A stretch of 40,885 nucleotides of DNA, taken from assembly GCA_947450895.1 (NCBI GenBank), contig CANFWT010000019.1, forward strand, positions 1 through 40,885, given 5' to 3'. Under the pieces are notes generated by a model. That model saw nothing but the letters and a program-made list of their open reading frames with translations. It ran no database searches and was not told the origin of the DNA. Positions 1 through 9,648 of the stretch are shown here, piece by piece; position 1 is the first letter of the stretch, and every line of letters begins with the position of its first letter. The translations under genes were made by a program, and so were the position numbers. This DNA is from Comamonadaceae bacterium. Lineage in GTDB: Bacteria; Pseudomonadota; Gammaproteobacteria; Burkholderiales; Burkholderiaceae_C.

Positions 1-149
1 ATCTGGTCGTAGGCTTTGGCCTGGCCGCCGAATTTGGATGCCAACACCGTGGTGATGGCCGCTGTCAGCGTGGTTTTGCCGTGGTCAACGTGACCAATCG
101 TGCCCACATTGACGTGGGGCTTGGTACGTGTGAATTTTTCTTTTCCCAT
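1..149 (-). CDS. tuf: Elongation factor Tu, N-terminal fragment (cut by window edge)
   Basis: Only the first 49 codons are present, and the gene runs off the left edge. The translation begins [20 protein letters not shown] and continues with the G1/P-loop [10 protein letters not shown], the signature of EF-Tu, the GTPase that delivers aminoacyl-tRNA to the ribosome. The start ATG (147-149) has a GGAG-type Shine-Dalgarno a few bases upstream. It follows fusA by 158 bases on the same strand, the usual last place in the str operon. Seen: start, SD, P-loop. Known: EF-Tu family. Betaproteobacteria usually carry two tuf copies; which copy this is follows only from its str-operon position. Confidence 0.97.
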   Translation of the reverse strand, partial: MGKEKFTRTKPHVNVGTIGHVDHGKTTLTAAITTVLASKFGGQAKAYDQ

Positions 150-307
150 AGATTTTCTCCAAAAGAGCTACATCCCGCGTGTGATTTAACGTCTGCACGG
201 TATTGCTGATTCAACTCGCACGGGCACGAGGTGGCATACCGTCGCAGACAACTTCGAAACTCTCTAATCGGTTGGGGACAGAGCTAAAGATGTGTCCCAC
301 AAAAGTA

Positions 308-2410
308 TTACTTAGCCCTTGCTGCCATGATGGCTTCGGACACATTACGCGGAGCTTCCGTGTAGTGCTTGAATTCCATGGTGTAAGTCGCACGGCCTTG
401 GGACATCGAACGCAAGGTCGTGGAATAACCAAACATTTCCGACAATGGCACTTCGGCCTTGATGGCTTTGCCTCCGCCAACCATGTCTTCCATACCCTGG
501 ACCATGCCGCGGCGTGAAGACAGGTCGCCCATCACGTTACCAGCGTAGTCTTCCGGTGTTTCGACCTCTACAGCCATCATCGGCTCCAGAATCACGGGGC
601 TCGCTTTGCGGCATCCTTCTTTGAAACCAAAGATTGCAGCCATCTTAAAAGCCAACTCGTTCGAGTCAACGTCGTGGTACGAACCAAAGTGCAGCGTGAC
701 CTTCACGTCTACCACCGGGTAACCTGCGAGCACACCTTGCGTGACGGCTTCGTGGATGCCTTTTTCGACTGCGGGGATGTATTCGCGCGGAACCACACCA
801 CCCTTGATGGCGTCAACAAACTCGATGCCCTTGCCGGCTTCGTTGGGTTCGATTTTCAGAACCACGTGGCCATACTGCCCCTTACCACCAGACTGGCGCA
901 CGAATTTGCCTTCGGCGTCTTCGATCGTCTTGCGGATGGTTTCGCGGTAGGCCACCTGGGGCTTTCCAACGTTCGCCTCCACGCCGAACTCGCGCTTCAT
1001 ACGGTCGACAATAATTTCCAAATGCAACTCGCCCATGCCGGCGATCAGTGTCTGGCCGGACTCTTCGTCGGTTTTAACGCGGAACGAAGGGTCTTCTTGG
1101 GCCAGTCGCTGCAAAGCGATGCCCATTTTTTCTTGGTCAACCTTGGTTTTGGGCTCCACGGCCTGGGTAATCACAGGCTCAGGGAACACCATACGCTCCA
1201 GCATCACGATAGCTGCGGGGTCGCACAAGGTTTCACCAGTGGTCACATCTTTCAGGCCCACGCAGGCCGCGATGTCACCGGCACGGATTTCGCTGACCTC
1301 TTCCCGGTTGTTAGCGTGCATTTGCACAATACGACCAATGCGCTCTTTTTTGCCACGGATTGGGTTAAAGACGCTATCGCCTTTTTGCAACACGCCCGAA
1401 TAGACACGCACAAAGGTCAACTGCCCCACAAAGGGATCGGTCATCAATTTGAACGCCAGGGCCGAGAATTTTTCCGTGTCGCTGGCTTGGCGCACCACAG
1501 GAGCCTCGTCTTCATCCATACCGCTCACCGGAGGGATGTCCACGGGCGAAGGCATGAACTCGATCACCGCATCCAGCATGCGCTGCACACCCTTGTTCTT
1601 GAACGCAGAGCCGCAGTACATGGGCTGGATCTCGCTGGCAATGGTGCGCTTGCGAATACCAAACTTGATCTCTTCTTCAGTCAAGTCACCCTCTTCGAGG
1701 TACTTGTTCATCAGCTCTTCTGTGGCTTCAGCGGCAGCCTCAACCATTTTTTCGCGCCATTCGTTCGCCAAGCCGACCAACTCCGCCGGAATATCGCGGT
1801 AGTCGAACAACATGCCTTGAGAGGCTTCGTCCCAGATGATGGCTTTCATCTTGAGCAAGTCGACCACACCGGTGAAGTTTTCTTCAGCGCCGATTGGGAT
1901 CACCATCGGGACTGGACTGGCCTTGAGGCGCAGTTTCATCTGATCAACGACTTTGAAGAAGTTGGCACCGGTACGATCCATCTTGTTGACAAAGGCCAAG
2001 CGAGGCACTTTGTACTTGTTGGCCTGGCGCCACACCGTTTCGGACTGGGGCTGCACGCCGCCCACAGCACAATACACCATGCAAGCGCCGTCGAGCACGC
2101 GCATGGAACGCTCGACTTCAATCGTGAAGTCCACGTGTCCAGGGGTGTCAATAATGTTGATGCGGTGCTCGGGCAAGGACTTGTCCATGCCTTTCCAGAA
2201 GCAGGTGGTGGCCGCTGAGGTGATAGTGATACCACGCTCTTGCTCTTGCTCCATCCAGTCCATGGTGGCCGCGCCGTCGTGAACTTCACCAATCTTGTGG
2301 TTTACGCCGGTGTAAAAAAGTACGCGCTCGGTGGTGGTGGTTTTACCGGCGTCGATGTGCGCCGAAATACCGATGTTGCGGTAGCGCTCAATAGGGGTAT
2401 GGCGAGCCAT
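308..2410 (-). CDS. fusA: Elongation factor G
   Basis: 700-residue translational GTPase that drives ribosome translocation and, with RRF, ribosome recycling. The chosen start gives [20 protein letters not shown], the standard EF-G N-terminus, preceded by AAGGAT. A longer reading 21 codons upstream adds non-conserved sequence and is rejected. Visible motifs: P-loop [14 protein letters not shown], switch region [12 protein letters not shown]3 DTPGHVDF and G4 NKMDR, then domain II and the C-terminal domain IV/V sequences ([19 protein letters not shown]). Length is normal for the family. It sits between rpsG (145 bases upstream) and tuf in the classical order, so co-transcription with the str operon is expected. 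No anomaly seen. Confidence 0.99.
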   Translation of the reverse strand: MARHTPIERYRNIGISAHIDAGKTTTTERVLFYTGVNHKIGEVHDGAATMDWMEQEQERGITITSAATTCFWKGMDKSLPEHRINIIDTPGHVDFTIEVERSMRVLDGACMVYCAVGGVQPQSETVWRQANKYKVPRLAFVNKMDRTGANFFKVVDQMKLRLKASPVPMVIPIGAEENFTGVVDLLKMKAIIWDEASQGMLFDYRDIPAELVGLANEWREKMVEAAAEATEELMNKYLEEGDLTEEEIKFGIRKRTIASEIQPMYCGSAFKNKGVQRMLDAVIEFMPSPVDIPPVSGMDEDEAPVVRQASDTEKFSALAFKLMTDPFVGQLTFVRVYSGVLQKGDSVFNPIRGKKERIGRIVQMHANNREEVSEIRAGDIAACVGLKDVTTGETLCDPAAIVMLERMVFPEPVITQAVEPKTKVDQEKMGIALQRLAQEDPSFRVKTDEESGQTLIAGMGELHLEIIVDRMKREFGVEANVGKPQVAYRETIRKTIEDAEGKFVRQSGGKGQYGHVVLKIEPNEAGKGIEFVDAIKGGVVPREYIPAVEKGIHEAVTQGVLAGYPVVDVKVTLHFGSYHDVDSNELAFKMAAIFGFKEGCRKASPVILEPMMAVEVETPEDYAGNVMGDLSSRRGMVQGMEDMVGGGKAIKAEVPLSEMFGYSTTLRSMSQGRATYTMEFKHYTEAPRNVSEAIMAARAK

Positions 2411-2555
2411 GGTGGATCCTTCGTTGATCTGTGTCTTGAAAATGCGGCCCGCACAACGCGGCGCCGCAAGCAACCTTTGACCTTAGCGCGGTACCGCGAC
2501 AGTGCAGTGACACTGCCGACCCCACGCGCCGCCCAAAGGCTGCGAAACACCGCTT

Positions 2556-3029
2556 TTAGAAGCGGAAGTGCGAGAACGCCTTGTTGGCTTCGGCCATGCG
2601 GTGAACTTCGTCACGCTTTTTCATGGCGCCGCCACGGCCTTCGGTGGCTTCGAGCAACTCGTTGGCCAAACGCAGCGCCATGGATTTTTCACCACGCTTG
2701 CGCGCAGCTTCCTTGATCCAGCGCATGCTCAGCGCCAAGCGACGCACGGGGCGCACTTCGACGGGCACTTGGTAGTTCGCACCACCGACGCGGCGGGATT
2801 TCACCTCCACCATCGGCTTGACGTTGTTGATGGCAACCGTAAAGGCTTCCAAGGGGTCTTTGCCGGGGTGCTTCTTCTCGATCTGCTCCAACGCGCCATA
2901 AATAATGCGCTCAGCGATCGCTTTTTTGCCGCCTTCCATGATCACGTTCATGAATTTCGACAGCTCGACATTGCCGAATTTAGGATCCGGCAGGATTTCA
3001 CGTTTAGGGACTTCGCGACGACGTGGCAT
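2556..3029 (-). CDS. rpsG: 30S ribosomal protein S7
   Basis: 157-residue primary 16S rRNA-binding protein of the small-subunit head. It starts [20 protein letters not shown] and contains the RNA-binding core [16 protein letters not shown] and the helix [19 protein letters not shown] Shine-Dalgarno precedes the ATG. It lies 171 bases downstream of rpsL. In E. coli the S12-S7 spacer is where S7 represses its own translation. The spacer here has comparable length and a small dyad (GAGTCA-TG-TGACTC, 3075-3088), but whether the control is conserved cannot be read from the sequence alone. Confidence 0.99.
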   Translation of the reverse strand: MPRRREVPKREILPDPKFGNVELSKFMNVIMEGGKKAIAERIIYGALEQIEKKHPGKDPLEAFTVAINNVKPMVEVKSRRVGGANYQVPVEVRPVRRLALSMRWIKEAARKRGEKSMALRLANELLEATEGRGGAMKKRDEVHRMAEANKAFSHFRF

Positions 3030-3200
3030 TTTTTCACCTCTTTGCTTCAGTTGGCGTCTTATCAGACACCGCGAGAGTCATGTGACTCCCACTTACTCGA
3101 CCCACACAAACAATTTTGTGCTTCGGGTCACTACGCTGCATCACCGCGCCACGCGGGAAACAGCACCTTTTTAATCTTCAAAAACCAGGGAAACCCCGGC

Positions 3201-3578
3201 TTATTTGGCTTTTGGCCGTTTTGCACCGTATTTGGAGCGCGACTGCTTGCGGTCTTTCACGCCTTGCAAATCGAGCGAACCGCGCACGATGTGGTAACGC
3301 ACACCGGGCAAGTCCTTGACACGACCGCCACGAACCAGCACGACGCTGTGTTCTTGCAGGTTGTGGCCTTCGCCGCCGATGTAAGAAATCACCTCAAAGC
3401 CGTTGGTCAAGCGCACTTTGGCGACTTTACGCAGAGCGGAATTGGGCTTCTTGGGCGTCGTGGTGTACACACGGGTGCATACGCCACGGCGTTGGGGAGA
3501 GTTCTGCATCGCAGGGCTCTTGGATTTGATCGTTTCGACCTCGCGCCCCTGACGCACTAGCTGGTTGATGGTTGGCAC
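3201..3578 (-). CDS. rpsL: 30S ribosomal protein S12
   Basis: 125-residue decoding-centre protein and first gene of the str operon. The translation starts [13 protein letters not shown]. The conserved [19 protein letters not shown] loop has Lys at position 43, and the [14 protein letters not shown] loop is intact. These are the two loops where streptomycin-resistance substitutions are known, and both carry the ordinary (sensitive-type) residues. An AGGAGG-like SD lies just upstream of the ATG. Length and sequence are normal for the family. Confidence 0.99.
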   Translation of the reverse strand: MPTINQLVRQGREVETIKSKSPAMQNSPQRRGVCTRVYTTTPKKPNSALRKVAKVRLTNGFEVISYIGGEGHNLQEHSVVLVRGGRVKDLPGVRYHIVRGSLDLQGVKDRKQSRSKYGAKRPKAK

Positions 3579-3675
3579 TCAAGCCTCCTAAAGAAAAACG
3601 TCCCTAAACGTTTGGTAACAATGATTCAAAAACTTCGAAAACGTGAATCCCTTCGGAAATTCCGAAAAGCCTTCT

Positions 3676-3684
3676 AATATACCA
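3676..3684 (-). promoter_or_regulatory. Candidate extended -10 promoter of the str operon
   Basis: Reading the minus strand, TGG-TATATT forms a TGN-TATAAT-like extended -10 about 100 bases upstream of rpsL and only a few bases past the dacA stop codon. No good -35 hexamer is seen, which is compatible with an extended -10 promoter. The transcribed leader contains a CGGAAATTCCG palindrome (3655-3665). Assignment is inference from motif and position. Confidence 0.45.
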
Positions 3685-3686
3685 GA

Positions 3687-4853
3687 TCAGCGGATCCACA
3701 AGCGCAGGGCATCCCAAGCGCGGCCCAAAACACCGGCTTGGCCAATGGTGTCAAGTGCTTGAAGCGGGATTTCGGTGAACAAAACACCTCCCACCAATAC
3801 GCGCAATGCGGCTACGGTCTGCCCTTTGGCCACAGGCGCCACCAAAGGATCGGTGCGAACGACTTCAGTCGTAAGCTTGGCACCAGCACCGGCCGGCAGG
3901 GCCACAACCACAGCGTCGGGTAAGCCTACTTTGAGTGTGCTGGCGTCCCCTTTCCAAACTTTGGCGCTCACCACAGCCTGGCCTGCGTCAAACAGCTTGA
4001 CCGGCTCGTAGGCGGTGAAGCCCCAGTTCAATAGCTTTTGGGACTCGTTGGCCCGCGCGTTTTCGTTGGCAGTACCCAGCACAATAGACAAGAGGCGCCG
4101 ACTTCCGTTGGCGGCGCCCGCGACTGCAAGCCCGGGGTATTCACGTTTGGCCGTAGCGACCATGCAGTAACCCGCTGCCTCGGTGTAACCGGTCTTCAAT
4201 CCGTCCACGCTGGGGTCGCGCAGAAGCAGTAAATTGCGGTTGTTGTCGTTGGCCGCGGGCGTGCCTGGGTAGCGGTATTTCTTGATCGCATAGTACCCAA
4301 CGTACTCTGGAAAGTCGGCCATGAGGCGCGTCGCCAAGACGCTGAGGTCACGCGCTGTAGTGGTGTGGCCGGGCTCGGTCAGGCCTTCCGGGTTTTTGTA
4401 GGCGGTTGATTTCAGACCTAAGCGCCGGGCCTGATCGTTCATCATTTGCACGAAGTGGGCGACATCACCGCCAACGCCTTCAGCCAGCGCTATCGTTGCG
4501 TCGTTGCCCGACTGCACCACCATGCCTTTGATCAGGTCCTCAACCGGCACCTGCATCTTCGGGTCAATGAACATGCGCGAGCCAGGCATTTTCCAAGCCC
4601 GTTCGCTCACGCCAAAAGTTTGGGACAGGCTGATTTTTTTTGATTTCAGCGCATCGAACACCAGATAGGCCGACATCAGCTTGGTCAAAGAAGCAGGCTC
4701 CATGGGCGAATCAATGTCCTTGGATGCCAGCACTTGGTGGGCGCTCACATCGAGCAAAAGGTAGGAGCGTGCGGCAATTTCGGGAGGCGCAGGCGATTGG
4801 GCGGCGGCGGCTAGGCAGAAAACGGCGAGCCAGTAGGCAATGAATGTGCGCAT
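3687..4853 (-). CDS. dacA: D-alanyl-D-alanine carboxypeptidase (PBP5/6 family)
   Basis: 388-residue periplasmic serine peptidase that trims the terminal D-Ala from peptidoglycan stem pentapeptides. Start chosen at MRTFIAYWLAVFCLAAAAQS because it gives a clean signal peptide (cleavage expected near residue 19); the reading frame extends 67 codons further upstream without conserved sequence. All three penicillin-binding motifs are visible: S55-LT-K58, S115-G-N117 and K220-T-G222. A C-terminal beta-rich domain and a final amphipathic stretch (WDALRLWIR) match the membrane-anchoring end of PBP5 proteins. It is the last gene of the minus-strand run that starts at hemJ, 130 bases after the hydrolase gene. 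dacA versus dacC cannot be separated here. Confidence 0.95.
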   Translation of the reverse strand: MRTFIAYWLAVFCLAAAAQSPAPPEIAARSYLLLDVSAHQVLASKDIDSPMEPASLTKLMSAYLVFDALKSKKISLSQTFGVSERAWKMPGSRMFIDPKMQVPVEDLIKGMVVQSGNDATIALAEGVGGDVAHFVQMMNDQARRLGLKSTAYKNPEGLTEPGHTTTARDLSVLATRLMADFPEYVGYYAIKKYRYPGTPAANDNNRNLLLLRDPSVDGLKTGYTEAAGYCMVATAKREYPGLAVAGAANGSRRLLSIVLGTANENARANESQKLLNWGFTAYEPVKLFDAGQAVVSAKVWKGDASTLKVGLPDAVVVALPAGAGAKLTTEVVRTDPLVAPVAKGQTVAALRVLVGGVLFTEIPLQALDTIGQAGVLGRAWDALRLWIR

Positions 4854-4983
4854 GTACAGAGGTGTGAAGTAAGTGTCCGAGCGTGGAAACAGCGCGGGCA
4901 GGGTAAGGAAATGGCGCATGCGGCCTAGGAAGCGACCCCACCAACAGGGGTTGGGCGCTGCCGAGAAGCCCCGCAATACGACT

Positions 4984-5634
4984 CTATGGGGCGTCCAAGT
5001 GGCGTGCGACCAGGCCACGCAAGAGGGGCAATTGTCCATGAAAGAAGTGCTCAACGCCCGGAATCACCGTCACAGGCAACTTTTGCGGCCTGGCCCAGGC
5101 CAGGACATCGGCCAGCGGTACGGTGTCGTCCTCTTCGCCATGGATCACCAGCGTGCGCGGATGCAAGTCGGTGGCAACGGGCGCCACCTCAAAGCGGCTC
5201 GTGGCCGTACCAACCAGCACCAGCTTGGCGACAAAGCGTTCGCTGGCGAGTTGCTCGGCCGCCTGGCTGGCGACAAAAGCACCAAAGGAAAAGCCCGCCA
5301 GCGCCAGTCCACCCGCACCATCGGCCTGTGGCGCGCACTGTGCCACCACCGCCAGGAAGTCGTGCAACTCGCCCACGCCCTGGTCGTATTGGCCTTGGCT
5401 TGCGCCCACGCCGCGAAAATTGAAGCGCACCGCCTGCCATCCGGTCTGCACAAAGGCCCGCGCCAGCGTCTGCACCACCTTGTTGTCCATCGTGCCGCCA
5501 AACAAGGGGTGGGGATGGGCAATCACCGCAACCCCGCGAGGCTTCTGGTCGGGGCCGGCATCGGGCGTATCCACCAGCATCTCCAAGGTGCCGGCCGGAC
5601 CTTGGAGCATGGACCGGGTCGTGCGCGGGTTCAT
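4984..5634 (-). CDS. Alpha/beta hydrolase (COG2945-like)
   Basis: 216-residue cytoplasmic serine hydrolase. The N-terminal block AVIAHPHPLFGGTMDNKVV and the nucleophile elbow GFSFGAF (Ser116) are typical of the COG2945 family of small alpha/beta hydrolases. The acid is probably Asp170 in GEEDDTVPL and the base His196 in GVEHFFHG. Substrate unknown; family members are usually annotated as putative esterases or peptidase-like hydrolases. The start lies 5 bases from the ferredoxin stop, so the two genes are almost certainly co-transcribed. Confidence 0.9.
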   Translation of the reverse strand: MNPRTTRSMLQGPAGTLEMLVDTPDAGPDQKPRGVAVIAHPHPLFGGTMDNKVVQTLARAFVQTGWQAVRFNFRGVGASQGQYDQGVGELHDFLAVVAQCAPQADGAGGLALAGFSFGAFVASQAAEQLASERFVAKLVLVGTATSRFEVAPVATDLHPRTLVIHGEEDDTVPLADVLAWARPQKLPVTVIPGVEHFFHGQLPLLRGLVARHLDAP

Positions 5635-5639
5635 CGCGC

Positions 5640-5999
5640 TCAGTGCCCCAGGTGTGGCGGCACCAAGAGGCGCTCCACCACCTTGCCACCAATCAGATGC
5701 TGGTTAACGATGTCGTCAATGTCTGAAGCGTCCACATAGGTGTACCACACGCCCTCCGGGTAGACCACCGCCACCGGGCCGGCCGCACAGCGGTCCAGAC
5801 ATCCCGCTTTGTTGACGCGAACCTGGCCGGGGCCAGAGCGTTGGGCTTGGCGAACCAACTGCTTGCACCGGTCAAACCCGGCTTGGGCCTGGTGATGGGC
5901 GCAACAGTCTTCGCCGTTTTTGCGCTCGTTGAGGCAGAAAAAAATATGCCGCTCGTAATAAGGTTTCTCGGGCGTGTTGGGCAGGGTACGGTCGGTCAT
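5640..5999 (-). CDS. Thioredoxin-like [2Fe-2S] ferredoxin
   Basis: 119-residue soluble protein of the thioredoxin-fold 2Fe-2S ferredoxin family (COG3411). It begins with the family-typical YYERHIFFCLNER. Candidate cluster cysteines are C22, C32/C33, C67 and C71; the C-terminal pair lies in NKAGCLDRCAAGP, the signature loop of this fold. It probably acts as an electron carrier; its partner is unknown. Tight spacing to the hydrolase (5 bases) and to the VanZ-like gene (9 bases) indicates an operon. Confidence 0.9.
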   Translation of the reverse strand: MTDRTLPNTPEKPYYERHIFFCLNERKNGEDCCAHHQAQAGFDRCKQLVRQAQRSGPGQVRVNKAGCLDRCAAGPVAVVYPEGVWYTYVDASDIDDIVNQHLIGGKVVERLLVPPHLGH

Positions 6000-6008
6000 G
6001 GCTTGATT

Positions 6009-7106
6009 TTAGGTGCCCTTGCCGCCCCTGGCGATATGCGCCAGCGCCACGCCCATGGCCGCATAAGGCCAGACCCAACCCAGCCATTGGGCGATGCCAT
6101 TGAATCGAATGAATCGCCCCTGCTCCCAGGCTTGCAGTGTTTGCGCAAAATAAGGCCCGGTGGGCGCCTGGTTCAACAAACCGATTTGCAAACCCAAAGC
6201 CAACAATGCGAGTGACGCGCTAACCCGCCAGGAAACTGTGACCAATGCCATGGCAGTAAGCAGCGCCACTGCAGTACCCGCGGCCGCCGTCGCATTGAAC
6301 CAGGCCCAGGTGTGCGCAGGCCCCCAGCTCAGAGCCGCCGACAGCCCGGTCGCCGCAAACCCCAGTGCCACCACCGACGGCACCAGAACCAGCCGCCTGC
6401 GGCCTGCGCGCACCACGCAAAACCCCAACAAGCAAGGAACCAACAAGCCCAGTGCGACGCACAGCAATTCGGAAATTGGCCCCAGCGGCGTTAGCGCCGG
6501 ACTACCCGCAAACCAGTCCTCACCCCAAGGCAACAAGGAAAGCAGGCCCTCCTGAAGAAGCTCGCCCAGGCGCGTCCAAATGTGGCCCAGGCCAAACGGA
6601 ACCGCTGCCGGAAAAAGCAGGGCCGCCGGCCAACTCAGCAGCAAGACCAAGACGCCCCGAGACTGCGGCGCCAACCAGCGCTGCTGCCACCCGTCCCACC
6701 AGCGCAGGCCCCCTGCGCGCTCCATCGACAGCGCGATTAAGCCGCCCAGCGCAGCACCGGCGGTGTTGAGCAGCCAATCCTCCCGCGAAGCCACCCGCTG
6801 TGGCAAATAGCTTTGCAAGCTTTCCATGGCAAGTGACAGCAGACTGGCGCACAGCAGTGCCCGCAATACGGGCAAGGTACGGGTGCCCGCGCGCAAGACC
6901 ACCAGCACCAAAAGGGCTCCCAGCGGCAAATAGCCGATCAAGTTGATGGCGACGTCAAAACCAGACCAGTACCGCGGCACGGGAGCCGATAAAAAAGACC
7001 ACGGTGCCAGCCCCTGGTCGCGCCAATCGGTAAACGGATAAAGGCTGGCGTAAACCACCAACGCGATGTACATCGCGGTCACGGGCCAGGCGGCAGACTT
7101 GCGCAT
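6009..7106 (-). CDS. VanZ-like integral membrane protein
   Basis: 365-residue polytopic membrane protein. The N-terminal part, starting ALVVYASLYPFTDWRDQGL and followed by DVAINLIGYLPLGALLV and ESLQSYLPQRVASREDWLLN, is the VanZ-like domain with its conserved acidic and Asn residues. The second half adds several further hydrophobic segments rich in Ala, Leu and Trp, making it longer than minimal VanZ proteins. The biochemical function of such chromosomal VanZ-like proteins is not established. It starts 13 bases after the hemJ stop and ends 9 bases before the ferredoxin start, so it is the second gene of the hemJ run. Confidence 0.85.
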   Translation of the reverse strand: MRKSAAWPVTAMYIALVVYASLYPFTDWRDQGLAPWSFLSAPVPRYWSGFDVAINLIGYLPLGALLVLVVLRAGTRTLPVLRALLCASLLSLAMESLQSYLPQRVASREDWLLNTAGAALGGLIALSMERAGGLRWWDGWQQRWLAPQSRGVLVLLLSWPAALLFPAAVPFGLGHIWTRLGELLQEGLLSLLPWGEDWFAGSPALTPLGPISELLCVALGLLVPCLLGFCVVRAGRRRLVLVPSVVALGFAATGLSAALSWGPAHTWAWFNATAAAGTAVALLTAMALVTVSWRVSASLALLALGLQIGLLNQAPTGPYFAQTLQAWEQGRFIRFNGIAQWLGWVWPYAAMGVALAHIARGGKGT

Positions 7107-7119
7107 GGCCAGGTTCGGG

Positions 7120-7548
7120 TTAAAAGGGCTTGAGCACCACCAGTAGGACGCTGGCCACCAGCATCAGCACCGGGGCTTCGTTGAACCAGCGAAACCACAC
7201 GTGGCTACGGCGCACGGTACCGGCCTCGAACTGGCGCAAGAGACGCCCGCAGTAGTGGTGGTAAGTCAGCGCGAGCGCCACCACACCCAGCTTGGCATGC
7301 ATCCACGCATTGCCCGGACCTTGGCCTATGCCATAGACCCAGAACAGGGTCAGGCCCAGCGCCAGCGCCGGTACCGCCAGCAGGGTCGTGAAGCGCAAGA
7401 GCTTGCGCGCCATGAGCAGCAGGCGATCCCGCTCGGCCACCGACTGCGGCTCCACCATGGCCAAATTGACATAGATGCGCGGCAGATAAAACAAACCAGC
7501 AAACCAGCTGGCCACAAAAACAATGTGAAACGATTTGACCCAAAGCAT
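7120..7548 (-). CDS. hemJ: HemJ-type protoporphyrinogen IX oxidase
   Basis: 142-residue inner-membrane protein of the HemJ family (formerly UPF0093), which oxidises protoporphyrinogen IX to protoporphyrin IX in haem synthesis. The start at MLWVKSFHIVFVASWFAGLF matches the family N-terminus; 16 upstream codons are non-conserved. The conserved His (H8 in SFHIVF) and Lys (K86 in WMHAKLGVV) are present, with four predicted membrane segments and a C-terminal RWFNEAPVLMLVASVLLVVLKPF-type tail. Divergent hemB, an earlier step of the same pathway, lies 348 bases away, which supports the assignment. It is the first gene of the operon running to dacA. Confidence 0.9.
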   Translation of the reverse strand: MLWVKSFHIVFVASWFAGLFYLPRIYVNLAMVEPQSVAERDRLLLMARKLLRFTTLLAVPALALGLTLFWVYGIGQGPGNAWMHAKLGVVALALTYHHYCGRLLRQFEAGTVRRSHVWFRWFNEAPVLMLVASVLLVVLKPF

Positions 7549-7602
7549 GGGCAAAGTGTAGTCGCAGGCTGCTTCGGCGCACCCATCGCCCAGCAAAGCG
7601 AC

Positions 7603-7630
7603 AAAAAAAACCCCAGCACGCGGGCCGGGG
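7603..7630 (-). terminator. Intrinsic terminator of the candidate sRNA
   Basis: Minus-strand stem CCCCGGC / GCUGGGG (7624-7630 with 7611-7617, one G-U pair), 6-base loop, followed directly by eight U (7610-7603). This is a strong intrinsic terminator placed upstream of hemJ on the same strand, so it ends a transcript that begins before hemJ. Confidence 0.8.
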
Positions 7631-7702
7631 CTTAAAGCCTATTTGCTGTCACACATCAAGGCCCCGCTCAGGGAGGAAAAGCGGGGAGCGCGAAGCGCTC
7701 AG
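7603..7702 (-). ncRNA. Candidate small RNA with anti-Shine-Dalgarno loop
   Basis: A self-contained non-coding transcription unit is visible on the minus strand between hemJ and hemB. Order 5' to 3': a short hairpin (GAGCGC-UUC-GCGCUC, 7686-7700); a second hairpin with stem CCCCGC/GCGGGG (7662-7667 with 7681-7686) whose 13-base loop carries CCUCCC (complement of 7671-7676), an anti-Shine-Dalgarno; a single-stranded linker; and a 7-bp GC hairpin followed by eight U (terminator). A plausible sigma70 promoter sits just upstream. No open reading frame fits. It resembles betaproteobacterial small RNAs known for an anti-SD loop (the 'Betaproteobacteria toxic small RNA' type), but family membership is from memory of its general features and not tested. 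An alternative is a 5' leader/attenuator of hemJ, whose ATG is 55 bases past the terminator. Confidence 0.65.
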
Positions 7703-7707
7703 CCGGT

Positions 7708-7737
7708 AGGATATCAGATAAATAACAGTATCGTTAA
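7708..7737 (-). promoter_or_regulatory. Candidate promoter of the sRNA
   Basis: Minus-strand TTAACG (-35, 7737-7732), 18-base spacer, TATCCT (-10, 7713-7708). The predicted start falls at about 7701, immediately before the first hairpin. The surrounding AT-rich block (7709-7800) also separates hemJ from hemB. Confidence 0.5.
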
Positions 7738-7881
7738 ATATTTTTTTGATGTTTGTTTTCACAAAAAATATATGCTTAATCGAAGCAACGCAAAAATCAG
7801 TACATGAAGAGCGCGCAAAAGGCTTTTCAGATGCCTCTCAACAGACCGCAACGCCCAGCGCACCAGCACCAGGCAAACTGA

Positions 7882-8910
<1,029 letters not shown>

Positions 8911-8968
8911 AGCGATCACTCGGTTACCATGCTCCGGACCCGGGCCACAGGTCCGATTTGAAAGCCCC

Positions 8969-9601
8969 ATGGACCTCAAACCGCTGGTAACCCTGTTGGC
9001 CATCGTCAACCCGCTGGCTATCGTGCCTTTTTTCATCCACTACACGCAAAGTTTTTCGCCTGCACAAAGGCGCAACACCATTCGCGTGTCGTCGTTCAGC
9101 GCCTTTGTGGTGATCGCCATCAGCGCTTTGGCGGGCCTGCAAATTTTGGAGTTTTTCGGCATTTCGCTGGCCAGCTTTCAGGTGGGCGGCGGCATGTTGC
9201 TGCTGACCAGCGCACTCAATATGCTCAACGCCCAGCCCGCTGAGGCCAAGACCAGCACCCATGAGCTTGAAGACGGCGTGGAAAAAGCCGCCATGGGCGC
9301 CAGCATTGCGGTAGTTCCCCTGACCATTCCGCTGCTCACCGGCCCGGCCACCATGTCTACGGTGGTGATTTATGCCGACAAGGCCAAGACGGTGCTGCAA
9401 ATGGGCACGCTGGTGGGCTACGGCGTGGTGGTGGCGCTGGCCACCGCCTTGTGTTTTTCGCTGGCCCAACCGATTGCCCGCGTGCTGGGCAAAACCGGCA
9501 TCAATGTGATGACCCGGCTGATGGGCCTGATTTTGGCGGCGCTGGCGGTGGAGGTGATGTCTGACGGTCTGACCAAGCTGTTTCCGGTGCTGGGACATTG
9601 A
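8969..9601 (+). CDS. MarC family integral membrane protein
   Basis: 210-residue protein with about six hydrophobic segments. The MarC/UPF0056 signature is clear: LVTLLAIVNPLAIVPFFIHYT at the start, FGISLASFQVGGGMLLL in the middle, and PLTIPLLTGPATMSTVV before the fourth segment. The start at 8969 (MDLKPLV) is used because upstream in-frame sequence is charged and non-conserved. The molecular function of the family is unknown; early links to antibiotic resistance were not upheld for E. coli MarC. It follows hemB by 58 bases; the gap contains a CGGACC/GGTCCG hairpin (8935-8955) that could attenuate read-through. Confidence 0.93.
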   Translation: MDLKPLVTLLAIVNPLAIVPFFIHYTQSFSPAQRRNTIRVSSFSAFVVIAISALAGLQILEFFGISLASFQVGGGMLLLTSALNMLNAQPAEAKTSTHELEDGVEKAAMGASIAVVPLTIPLLTGPATMSTVVIYADKAKTVLQMGTLVGYGVVVALATALCFSLAQPIARVLGKTGINVMTRLMGLILAALAVEVMSDGLTKLFPVLGH

Positions 9602-9648
9602 CACAGTAGCCCGCTTTTTTTCAAACCACCTTTTGCTGAAAGCCCGCC

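Noticed and set aside
674..2218. 514-codon open frame opposite fusA
   Set aside because: Exact antisense of a strongly conserved gene, His/Phe/Val-rich composition, no family motif; it comes from codon bias in a high-GC gene.
3030..3200. tRNA or small gene in the rpsL-rpsG spacer
   Set aside because: No cloverleaf and no good reading frame; only a small GAGTCA dyad is present.
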